The notes under the pieces are model-generated. The model was not told the origin of the DNA, made no database searches, and worked only from the letters and a program-made list of their open reading frames with translations. From Bacteroidales bacterium (GTDB taxonomy: Bacteria > Bacteroidota > Bacteroidia > Bacteroidales > FEN-979), in NCBI GenBank assembly GCA_023231005.1, contig JALNWG010000002.1, positions 123,659 to 187,658 on the forward strand: DNA of 64,000 bases, read 5' to 3'. Positions 45,379-53,320 of this stretch are shown piece after piece. The position numbers and the translations under genes are program-made. Numbering within the stretch: the stretch's first letter is position 1; every line of letters starts with the position of its first letter.

Positions 45379-47025
45379 TCAGGTGTAAAGGAATCGTTTG
45401 ATTTTTTGGGTAGCAGTTTTCTGGAAGGGATCAGGTTGTGCAATAACCATTTGAACTTGTTGGTATTTATTCACTCTGGAATTTACATATTCCTGAAGTT
45501 CAGCGAGAAGCTCTTCAATTTTCTGATCAACATAATTGGATACTTCACTTTTCAGGTATTGGTAACGCAACTCGATTTCTTCTGTATTAAAATGAACCAG
45601 CGCGATCAGTTTTCCTTTTTGTTCCACTACCAGCGATTCAGATACATGATGGAAGTTATTAATCACAGATTCAATATCTTCGGGATAGATATTTTCACCA
45701 TTGGAACGAACGATCATGCTTTTTGCCCGCCCTTTGATAAAGAGATTCCCTTTATCGTCGAACACGCCAAGGTCGCCGGTTCTCAACCATCCTTCCGCGT
45801 TGATAATCTCTCGCGTTAATTCAGGCTCTTTGTAATACCCTTTCATGATGCTGGGGCCTTTAGCCCAGATTTCACCTTCGCCGGTTCGTTTATCTGAGTG
45901 ATGGATCTTAAGCTCGAGGCCTTCGCAGGCAGGGCCTGTTGATTGAAGCCGGGGATGTTGCGGGTTGAAACCGGCTAACAAGGGAGCACATTCGGTGAGA
46001 CCATAACCCACAGCATAAGGAAATTTGGCTTCAATTAAAAAGCGTTCTACGGTTTTATTCACTTTAGCTCCACCTATTCCAAAAAAAGTCAATTCACCGC
46101 CAAAAGTTTCCATCAGCTTTTTCCCGGCAATACGATGTAACAATTTACGCATTGGCGGAATTTTGTATAACAACCGCATGGTTATGTTTTCAGTAAAAGC
46201 AGGAAGTATCTTGGAACGGTATATTTTCTCCATGATCAATGGGACAGTGAGCATGGTTGTTGGTCTTACTTTTAATAAAGCAGGTAAAAGAATGGAGGGG
46301 GTGGGAGGCTTTGTCAGATAATAGATACAAGCGCCACGATACATCGGGAGAATCAGCCCCAGGGTGTTTTCATACGTATGTGAGAGGGGTAAAATCGATA
46401 AAAAGCGGTCGGTTTCATTGATGTACTGGATTTTATGACCATCCACAGCGACAAAGCAAATGTTGCGGTGAGTCAGCATCACCCCTTTGGGTTTTCCCGT
46501 AGTTCCGGAAGTATAGATGATCGCAGCGAGATCGTCCTCTTCCACGTTATACGTCTTTTCAGGATGATTGTTGACATTGAAAACCGGGGATAATTTTTCG
46601 GGTTTCAAGAGTGAAAAATCCTCAATTTTAACCACTGACCAAAGATATTTGGTCGTAACTTTTTCAACTTTCGGGATAAGATGTTCTGAAGCAAAAACAA
46701 TTTTTGTCTCAGAATGATCAAGTAACATTTCAATTTCTGCGGGAAGGAATTCAGGCAAAAGTGGCACTACCACAGCGCCCATAAATGTAATGGCAAAATA
46801 GGTGATCCCCCAATTGGGCTGATTGGAACTAAGGATAGCAACCTTATCGCCTGGAACTACACCCAATTGTTCAAGAAACCGTATTAATGCCTGAATGCGG
46901 TCGTTTACCTCGGCATAAGTAAGTGGTTTTTCACCTACTAAAGCCATCGCATCGCGTTGACTGAATTGACTTAATGTATTACTAAAAAATGCAGGAAAAG
47001 TCAAACGGGTACTGTCTTTCATCAT
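45379..47025 (-). CDS. Long-chain fatty acid CoA ligase (AMP-forming)
   Basis: A 548-residue adenylate-forming enzyme that activates fatty acids as acyl-AMP and then acyl-CoA. Motifs are: P-loop YTSGTTGKPKGVML, VGYGLTECAPL (A5 motif region), GEIWAKGPSIMKGYYK, WLRTGDLG, and KSMIVRSNGENIYPEDIE. The C-terminal catalytic lysine lies in QKTATQKIKRF. Residues 225-300 carry the membrane-proximal gate region seen in long-chain ligases. No fatty-acid operon neighbours; relA lies 72 bases downstream on the same strand with its own promoter. Confidence 0.93.
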   Translation of the reverse strand: MMKDSTRLTFPAFFSNTLSQFSQRDAMALVGEKPLTYAEVNDRIQALIRFLEQLGVVPGDKVAILSSNQPNWGITYFAITFMGAVVVPLLPEFLPAEIEMLLDHSETKIVFASEHLIPKVEKVTTKYLWSVVKIEDFSLLKPEKLSPVFNVNNHPEKTYNVEEDDLAAIIYTSGTTGKPKGVMLTHRNICFVAVDGHKIQYINETDRFLSILPLSHTYENTLGLILPMYRGACIYYLTKPPTPSILLPALLKVRPTTMLTVPLIMEKIYRSKILPAFTENITMRLLYKIPPMRKLLHRIAGKKLMETFGGELTFFGIGGAKVNKTVERFLIEAKFPYAVGYGLTECAPLLAGFNPQHPRLQSTGPACEGLELKIHHSDKRTGEGEIWAKGPSIMKGYYKEPELTREIINAEGWLRTGDLGVFDDKGNLFIKGRAKSMIVRSNGENIYPEDIESVINNFHHVSESLVVEQKGKLIALVHFNTEEIELRYQYLKSEVSNYVDQKIEELLAELQEYVNSRVNKYQQVQMVIAQPDPFQKTATQKIKRFLYT

Positions 47026-47105
47026 TACCTTTTTGAAGATCCCTCAGGAAAGGTCGTAACAATACCTAACATGAAGTTCATTTGATCGGGTTTAAAAACC
47101 GGGTA

Positions 47106-47113
47106 CAAAGATA
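47106..47113 (-). promoter_or_regulatory. Candidate promoter (-7 element) of the acyl-CoA ligase gene
   Basis: The minus strand reads TATCTTTG, an exact TAnnTTTG, with an approximately 80-base leader to the start at 47025. Confidence 0.45.
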
Positions 47114-47150
47114 TAAAAATAAAAAGGACTGGAAATAAAGGCACTCAGAG

Positions 47151-47594
47151 TTATTTCTGGAGGGGATCCTTCAATCCTTTTTTGAACTGTTTATTTGCCT
47201 TTGTAAATTCCTTCAATAATCCCATTCCATCCTGGGCCAGTTTTTCGAGTCTTTTGGGAGACACATGAATTTCCGTTAAATCATTCAGAACAGCATTGCG
47301 CTGGTTCTTCCAATTCCGCAAGTCATCAATCAGCTGAATTTCAAAAGTCTTCATCAGGTTCTGGTCCTTTCCCGATAGGTGAAGATATTTAAGCCTTTTC
47401 AGACATTGTTCCAGATTGAAGCCAATTCCAGGGTTTGATTTTTCTATTCGCTTTATTAAAGTCCGTATCCGGATTTCAAGGATCATAGAAACAGTAAGCG
47501 CCGATTCCAGATAAAACTTGTTTTTAAAAGCTTTATCCGCCCTGGGTAACAATGCTTTCACAGTTTTCTGAGGGGGTTGTTTTTCCTTTTTCAT
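47151..47594 (-). CDS. Helical protein of unknown function (possibly HEPN-like)
   Basis: A 147-residue cytoplasmic protein predicted to be all-helical. An N-terminal basic segment leads to a helix SALTVSMILEIRIRTLIKR, then NLEQCLKRLKYL, then LIDDLRNWKNQRNAVLNDL. The layout and the W-K-x-x-R-N sequence in the third helix recall HEPN-type proteins, whose active members have R-x4-6-H, but no His follows the Arg here, so nuclease activity is not supported. No toxin or antitoxin partner is adjacent. A consensus -7 element 12 bases upstream supports the ATG. Function unknown. Confidence 0.55.
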   Translation of the reverse strand: MKKEKQPPQKTVKALLPRADKAFKNKFYLESALTVSMILEIRIRTLIKRIEKSNPGIGFNLEQCLKRLKYLHLSGKDQNLMKTFEIQLIDDLRNWKNQRNAVLNDLTEIHVSPKRLEKLAQDGMGLLKEFTKANKQFKKGLKDPLQK

Positions 47595-47605
47595 GGATTT
47601 TTATT

Positions 47606-47613
47606 CAAATTTA
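47606..47613 (-). promoter_or_regulatory. Candidate promoter (-7 element) of the helical protein gene
   Basis: The minus strand reads TAAATTTG, an exact TAnnTTTG, with only 11 bases to the start codon at 47594, so the leader would be very short. Confidence 0.45.
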
Positions 47614-47732
47614 GAATTATTCCGGAATATTTTGAAATATTTCGATACAATAAAGTAAAATTCCTTCCGTTTTATTCCTTGTAAAGGTAATGTATTGCCG
47701 ATATATGATCATTAACCAAATATGATGTTGCG

Positions 47733-48041
47733 ATGAGTATTGAAAAGAAATTTCTGAAGGCAAAATCAACTTGTAAGGTAAAATTTTCTCTTTCCGGAGA
47801 TCGCTATAAAACCTCCAAAAGCATTTGTATCGCGGGCGATTTTAATGAATGGAGTACGGAGGCCTCCCCTCTAAAAAAATCCAAAAATGGAACCTGGTCA
47901 GTTACCCTTAATCTCCCGTCCGGGAGGGATTATCAGTTTCGCTATGTCATTGATAGCCGGCAATGGGAAAATGATGCCGAAGCCGACAAAACAGTACCTG
48001 CTGGCATAGGCGATTCAGAAAATTCAGTTATCGTACTGTAA
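47733..48041 (+). CDS. Stand-alone CBM48/isoamylase early-set domain protein
   Basis: A 102-residue cytoplasmic protein consisting almost entirely of one immunoglobulin-like glycogen-binding domain. The AMPK-beta/CBM48 signatures are present: ICIAGDFNEWS, GTWSVTLNLPSGRDYQFRYVIDSRQW, and a C-terminal NSVIVL strand. Trp residues in the first and middle strands would stack on alpha-glucan. The domain normally sits in front of branching or debranching enzymes; here it is alone and no glycogen gene is nearby. It may target a partner to glycogen or regulate it. Confidence 0.85.
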   Translation: MSIEKKFLKAKSTCKVKFSLSGDRYKTSKSICIAGDFNEWSTEASPLKKSKNGTWSVTLNLPSGRDYQFRYVIDSRQWENDAEADKTVPAGIGDSENSVIVL

Positions 48042-48204
48042 TCACTTATCACCAACCCTTTTTTAAATTTTGGCAGTATTTTATATGAGACCTATGCCAC
48101 CCATAGGATGTCAGGTTTAATATTATTATCGGGATGGAAATTCTATTTTGCTATGTTTTCAGAGAAATTCATACTTTTACCGTTTGAAAACCAATCGAAC
48201 CGTT

Positions 48205-49320
48205 ATGAAAACAAAAAATTTACTTGGTGCCATAGCATTGTTTGCTCTGGTATTTACAGGATGTAAAAAAGACAGCACGGAGGAACAGCCTACTCCACAA
48301 ATCAGTAAAATGGAGGTATTTAACAACGATGTTCCATTTCGTACCGAGAAAAATCTGCGCATCGGTTATTCTATTAAAACCTGGGAATTTGCCAAAGACG
48401 GGCTCGTACTTGAGCAGATTGTGATATTGGATAATAATACCAAAGCAGAATTAATGAAGATTGAAAAAGCAGATCTTCCAAAAATCAACAAAAATCCGTT
48501 ACCAACCAACCCCTATTTTAAGGTTGATTCTTTATCCAGTTACTATCTTTCAATCCAGCTTCCCATCCCCTTGAATCAAACTGTTCCCACCTCCATTTTT
48601 CACCGGTTCATTTTTCAGGATACTGTGAAAAACACCACTGTAACGGTGGAGGGCGCTCAGTTTACCCCACGTACCAGTGAAAGTCCTCTGGTTATTGCTT
48701 CTCCTGTAAAGGGTAAAAACTGGATGTTTATCAACCAATCTACCTATAATTACCATTTTAACGCGATGTTTTTCGTGAATGGAAAAATCGGAACCGGCGA
48801 ACGGTATGCTTTCGACAATTTACAATTTGATGATGACGGCAACTATTTTATTGGTGATCCTACCAAAAATGAATCCTATTTCAACTATAAAGATACCTTG
48901 TATGCCATAGCGGACGGAACTGTGATGCTGATCCAGGATAACCTTCCCGAAAATGATGGCAATTCACAAAACATCAAATTTAATACGGCCAACGAGTTGG
49001 CTGGGAATTACCTCATTCTCGATATCGGTGGCGGTCATTATGCCTTTTATTGTCACTGTAACCCCGGCTCTTTTATGACCAAAGTTGGTCGTACTGTGAA
49101 GGAAGGCGATCCCATTGCTTTATTAGGAAACTCGGGAAATTCCACAGCCCCGCATCTCCACTTTCAGATCTGTGATTCACAAGAACTATTCATGACCAAC
49201 GGACTTCCCTTCGTACTGAAACAATATACCAAAGTAGGAGAAAATGGATTTTTAACACCTCCATCCACAGTCTATTCCAACTCAATGATGGAAGAGTATT
49301 CGGAAATATCATTTGAATAA
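48205..49320 (+). CDS. M23-family (LytM) metallopeptidase lipoprotein
   Basis: A 371-residue lipoprotein: the ATG at 48205 gives a signal ending VFTGC, followed by KKDSTEEQ, the Lys-plus-acidic surface-export pattern. The N-terminal half (about 30-170) is a beta-rich region of unknown type. The C-terminal LytM domain has GERYAFD for the first zinc ligand region (a 'H-x-x-x-D' variant in which the His is not evident), YAFYCHCNPG, and the HLHFQI H-x-H motif. The family cleaves peptidoglycan cross-links. With the first His unclear, catalytic activity is probable but not certain; a scaffolding role is the alternative. Confidence 0.82.
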   Translation: MKTKNLLGAIALFALVFTGCKKDSTEEQPTPQISKMEVFNNDVPFRTEKNLRIGYSIKTWEFAKDGLVLEQIVILDNNTKAELMKIEKADLPKINKNPLPTNPYFKVDSLSSYYLSIQLPIPLNQTVPTSIFHRFIFQDTVKNTTVTVEGAQFTPRTSESPLVIASPVKGKNWMFINQSTYNYHFNAMFFVNGKIGTGERYAFDNLQFDDDGNYFIGDPTKNESYFNYKDTLYAIADGTVMLIQDNLPENDGNSQNIKFNTANELAGNYLILDIGGGHYAFYCHCNPGSFMTKVGRTVKEGDPIALLGNSGNSTAPHLHFQICDSQELFMTNGLPFVLKQYTKVGENGFLTPPSTVYSNSMMEEYSEISFE

Positions 49321-49342
49321 CAAATTACACTTTCTTTTATTG

Positions 49343-49350
49343 TATCTTTG
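49343..49350 (+). promoter_or_regulatory. Promoter (-7 element) of the hybrid histidine kinase gene
   Basis: TATCTTTG, an exact TAnnTTTG, ends 17 bases before the ATG at 49368. Confidence 0.55.
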
Positions 49351-49367
49351 TTGCTCTACAATAGAAT

Positions 49368-50957
49368 ATGCAGCAAAAGGAATATTCATTGGATATTACG
49401 AATCAGGCAAAGGATAACATTGAGTTACAACATCATGAGGATCTTTTAACCGCCATTTTCGGGAATGCCAGTGTTGGCATGGCCCTCTTGGATATGAATG
49501 GTAATTTTTACCAGGTTAACCAAGCGCTTTGTGAAATGCTCCAATACACAGAAGAGGAGTTGCTCTCGCGTAAATACACCGTAACTCATCCTGATGACCT
49601 CGAACGCAGCGAATTTGTCATGGCCCAATTAAAGTCCGGGAAGATTCGCAAAAATGTCATGGAGAAAAGATATGTTCGTAAGGATGGATCCATCATTTAT
49701 GCCCTTCATAATTTATCTATGATCCAGAATCACGACGGGAACCCATATTTATTTATCGTTCAGGCACAGGATATCACGCACATTAAAGCGGCCTTACTTA
49801 AAGCGGTTCAGTCTGATGATCTCAAAACCACTTTCCTTCAGAACCTAAGTCACGAAATACGTACTCCGGCCAATGCTATTTTGGGTTTCTTCCAATTGAT
49901 GAAAGATCCTATATGCAGCATGGAAGAAAAGATGGAGTATATTGATATGATCAAGCATGGAATTGAACAGTTTATTTCCATTCTCAATAGCATTCTTGAT
50001 ATCTCAAAGGTTGAAACGCATCAGCTTCCGATCAAAAAGGAAATCACAGATTTACGGACGCTATTACACGAGGTATTTTCCACCTATTCGACGATATTCA
50101 ACACGCTTAACCTTCCCGGAATTGATTTTACCTTTTTTATGACCGAAACCCCCGAACCTATTCTTGTTGAATGTGATGGACAACGGGTGAAAGAGGCGTT
50201 GGGCTTTCTTCTTGAAAATTCCTTCAAATTCACTAAATTCGGATGGATTACACTCGGGTGCCATATCATTCCAGAAAAAGAGGTGATTATGTTTGTAAAG
50301 GATTCCGGAATTGGTATTCCCAAGGAAAAACAGGAGTTTATTCTGAATAAATTTCGCCAGGGAGATGAATCCAGTACGCGCCAATATGGCGGTCTTGGTT
50401 TGGGCCTTACCCTGGCCCGTGAGTTTATTACCCTGCAAGGCGGACGATTATGGCTTCAATCTGAGCCGGGTCAAGGGACTTCTGTTTATTGCTCGCTCCC
50501 ATATTCAAGCAATAAATCATTTTCAATAATGGGACATACACCCCTTCCGCCTGTTGAAATCATCGATCTGACCGGGAAATCGATCTTAATTGCCGAAGAT
50601 ACTGACAGCAATTATACTGTATTGGAACGTTGGTTGAAAAAAACCAATGCAAGGGTTATCTGGGCAAAGAACGGACTTGAGGCCATAGAAATTTGCCACC
50701 GTGATGACTCCATCAACATGATTCTGATGGATTTGCAAATGCCTATTGTAAATGGATATGAAGCCACCCGAAACATTCTGGGTTTCCGTCAGGGATTGCC
50801 GATCATAGCTCAAACTGCTTATTCTCTTGATTTTGATGAACACAGGGCATTGGAAGCAGGATGCGTGGCTTACTTAGCCAAACCCATTGATATTTCCTAC
50901 TTGTTTTCTTTGATCAAAAAACACCTCCTGGAGCCTAAAAGCCATCTTACTTTGTAG
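49368..50957 (+). CDS. Soluble PAS-domain hybrid histidine kinase with C-terminal receiver
   Basis: A 529-residue protein without transmembrane segments. A PAS domain (about 22-140, with GNFYQVNQALCEMLQYTEEEL and a C-terminal RYVRKDGSIIYALH) is followed by HisKA with phospho-acceptor His162 (NLSHEIRTPANAI). The ATPase domain has N box LLENSFKFT, G1 VKDSGIGIP and G2 GGLGLGL. The receiver domain (about 403-520) has Asp455 in ILMDLQMP, and AKP near 510. It would sense a cytoplasmic signal through PAS and pass phosphate internally. No dedicated output regulator adjoins it, so the downstream partner is unknown. Confidence 0.93.
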   Translation: MQQKEYSLDITNQAKDNIELQHHEDLLTAIFGNASVGMALLDMNGNFYQVNQALCEMLQYTEEELLSRKYTVTHPDDLERSEFVMAQLKSGKIRKNVMEKRYVRKDGSIIYALHNLSMIQNHDGNPYLFIVQAQDITHIKAALLKAVQSDDLKTTFLQNLSHEIRTPANAILGFFQLMKDPICSMEEKMEYIDMIKHGIEQFISILNSILDISKVETHQLPIKKEITDLRTLLHEVFSTYSTIFNTLNLPGIDFTFFMTETPEPILVECDGQRVKEALGFLLENSFKFTKFGWITLGCHIIPEKEVIMFVKDSGIGIPKEKQEFILNKFRQGDESSTRQYGGLGLGLTLAREFITLQGGRLWLQSEPGQGTSVYCSLPYSSNKSFSIMGHTPLPPVEIIDLTGKSILIAEDTDSNYTVLERWLKKTNARVIWAKNGLEAIEICHRDDSINMILMDLQMPIVNGYEATRNILGFRQGLPIIAQTAYSLDFDEHRALEAGCVAYLAKPIDISYLFSLIKKHLLEPKSHLTL

Positions 50958-51030
50958 TCGCCCATACGCGATACAGCAAGAACATCGATGGGTGTATAGG
51001 AAACAAAATCCATTATAAATCTTATAGAAA

Positions 51031-51070
51031 CAAAAAACCCGGGAAAAATTCTAAAGAATTTTTCCCGGGT
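51031..51070 (-). terminator. Intrinsic terminator of the first C10 peptidase gene
   Basis: A perfect 14-pair stem (ACCCGGGAAAAATT/AATTTTTCCCGGGT) with a six-base loop; on the minus strand it is followed by TTTTTTG. It lies 20 bases past the stop codon at 51091 and may also stop transcripts coming from the kinase gene on the other side. Confidence 0.88.
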
Positions 51071-51090
51071 ATGTTATATGTGAATTTGTT

Positions 51091-53232
51091 TTAGTTGATA
51101 ATTAATTTACGCGTTTGTATCGACTTTTCATTGCCGACCTGAAGAAGGTAAATTCCAGGGGTAAAAGCAGAAACGTCGATGCGCTGAATATTTTGTCCGG
51201 ATTGGGCATCGGCTGAACAGGTTTTCAGAAGCTTTCCGGTAACGTCAGAGATACTAAAAGTAACCCTGGTTGCTTCAGGCATCGAATATTGAACATTGAT
51301 TTCCAGATTGGCCGGATTAGGATAAATTGAAAGGTTGTTTAAGGAAGTTTTTTCATCCGTGCCAACCATTACAGAATAGTCGAGATTCCAACCGGTTCCC
51401 CGAACCGAATTATTGGTCTGCCAGATCAGCATCATCGAACCCGTAGTTGAAAAGATCTGAGCAGGAGGAGTGGCATAAGCGCCCGATAAAGTGGCAAGTA
51501 ATGCACTGGTTCCCAAATCATAGATCAACAATTTATCCACGTCCTGTTCGGTATTGAAATCTTTTACCGTAATCACCAACTTAGTGGCTCCCGGAGGCAT
51601 GATTTTCCATTTGCAATTTGAAAGGTTATGATAGTCAAAACGTCCGCTACCATCCTGGATATTTCCCCATGCTTCGAGCAGGTTTGTAGAAGATGCACAG
51701 AACGAATTAAGAGCAGTAGTGTAAGTTGCCATCCATCCCTGAGCGGTAGTTGAGCCATCGGAAGTAAAAGTAATGAACATTTTAGAACCTGTTGAAATAA
51801 CAGAAGGCATCGACGTTAGAGCTCCGGAAAAGGTTCCTAAAAGCGGTGCTGAGGCATCTGCGCCATCGTAAACATTAACCACATCACCAGCTGCTGTGTT
51901 GAACCGGGTAAATTTAAGGGTAATATTATCGATACTATCATCAGGTGCAATAAGCCAGCTACAATTACTGTTATTTTGATAGTCTGCTACCGGACCGCTA
52001 CCATCTTCAACAGATCCGAAGTCCTGGAGCAAATTGACGGTTCCCGTGCAATAGGTTGGATACAAAGCAGGATCTGGCGAAATATGTACCACGGCACCTT
52101 GGTGATTATTAAAATTAGCGCCACCGGGATTCAGGTTATTAATATAATAATATCCGTTATCAGCGCCACCCCAGCCCCAGTTGAAATGGAACATATAATC
52201 AGTTCCAACCTGCTGATATCCATCACATACAAAAGCGTGGCCTCCGCCAGTATTGTCTCCTGAGTACTCAATGGGTTTTGCAACATCAATATCTCCTTTA
52301 AGCAGGTTTACCCAAGAGTTATAATCAGTATATCGGTTTACCTGTTGTGTAGTACTGGCATATTTAAAATAGTTTTTTAACGCACTAGCTGCTCTTATTA
52401 AGTTTGATCCGGAACCAGATGGGTGATATTCCATATCAACCGAAATGCCGCAATGCCATGCCAAAGTGGCCAGAGCATCGGATTCAAGGGAAGTTTCATT
52501 AGGCATTGCATTCCAATCATAAGTTGTTGTTCCAAAATTTGCACATTGTTGAGGATAACCAGCTTGAACCGGATAGATACAATGCGACCCTTGTCCCTGA
52601 GCCGGGTACCGCCAATAATGCATGATCTGGCTCATGGCAGTAGCCACACAACCAACCGGTACACGTCCGTAATAACTTCCGGTGCTGCCGGCATCTTTCG
52701 GGCACATAGCATTGTAAGGAAAATCCTGATTCCACATATTGGTAACTAAAGGAAGAACATCCGTAGTAGCGGTGATATTATCGGAAACAGATGGGTTTGT
52801 GGTTAACAGTTTGCTCCATTCCGTACTGATTGCGGCATTGGGCTGGAGATTCCCTTCACGAACCGAGTTAATTTCATATTTATAGTTGGATAACCAACCG
52901 GAAATATTTTCAGGTAAGTTCTCCTGTGAAAAAGAGGTTTCAAAAGAATAGCCAAGTACAGGATAACATGCATCATCGGCTGAAACAATAATGAAGCCTT
53001 TCCCGGTAAAATTGAAAACATAATACAGGGGGGCATTATTGTCTTTTTCAACAAATTCATCCTTGATTGTTAGAGAATTATATGAAACAACCTGATGTAA
53101 ATTGTTTGTCAGTCGTTCAAAATAAAAATTTTTCCCGACCTGTTTCGCATCTTTTAACCCGACCAGTTTTGCGGAGGCGTTAAGGGCAAAAAAGATGCTC
53201 AATACCGTAAGAATCAAGGTAACTTTTTTCAT
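51091..53232 (-). CDS. C10 (streptopain-type) cysteine peptidase with two CUB domains, T9SS cargo
   Basis: A 713-residue exported peptidase. Signal peptide 1-21; propeptide (about 22-130; LYYVFNFTGKGFIIVSADD) that inhibits the zymogen; C10 catalytic domain (about 155-390) with Cys195 (VPVGCVATAMSQI), His332 (GGGHAFVCDGY) and the FHFNWGWGG strand. Two CUB-like domains (about 395-506 and 512-621; each with C-x-W-x-I and W-x-x-x-Y-T) follow, then a type A sorting domain (about 636-713; SIYPNPANLEINV, GIYLLQVGNE). It is probably displayed at the surface and activated after export. Two more C10 genes lie within 10 kb. Confidence 0.93.
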   Translation of the reverse strand: MKKVTLILTVLSIFFALNASAKLVGLKDAKQVGKNFYFERLTNNLHQVVSYNSLTIKDEFVEKDNNAPLYYVFNFTGKGFIIVSADDACYPVLGYSFETSFSQENLPENISGWLSNYKYEINSVREGNLQPNAAISTEWSKLLTTNPSVSDNITATTDVLPLVTNMWNQDFPYNAMCPKDAGSTGSYYGRVPVGCVATAMSQIMHYWRYPAQGQGSHCIYPVQAGYPQQCANFGTTTYDWNAMPNETSLESDALATLAWHCGISVDMEYHPSGSGSNLIRAASALKNYFKYASTTQQVNRYTDYNSWVNLLKGDIDVAKPIEYSGDNTGGGHAFVCDGYQQVGTDYMFHFNWGWGGADNGYYYINNLNPGGANFNNHQGAVVHISPDPALYPTYCTGTVNLLQDFGSVEDGSGPVADYQNNSNCSWLIAPDDSIDNITLKFTRFNTAAGDVVNVYDGADASAPLLGTFSGALTSMPSVISTGSKMFITFTSDGSTTAQGWMATYTTALNSFCASSTNLLEAWGNIQDGSGRFDYHNLSNCKWKIMPPGATKLVITVKDFNTEQDVDKLLIYDLGTSALLATLSGAYATPPAQIFSTTGSMMLIWQTNNSVRGTGWNLDYSVMVGTDEKTSLNNLSIYPNPANLEINVQYSMPEATRVTFSISDVTGKLLKTCSADAQSGQNIQRIDVSAFTPGIYLLQVGNEKSIQTRKLIIN

Positions 53233-53273
53233 GAATATAACTTTTTAATGTTGAATGATTGAGTATTTGGATA

Positions 53274-53281
53274 CAAAGGTA
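53274..53281 (-). promoter_or_regulatory. Promoter (-7 element) of the first C10 peptidase gene
   Basis: The minus strand reads TACCTTTG, an exact TAnnTTTG, 41 bases upstream of the start codon at 53232. Confidence 0.55.
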
Positions 53282-53320
53282 ATAAGAAATCTATAAGGAA
53301 TTTATGCTTACTCGGCGAAA

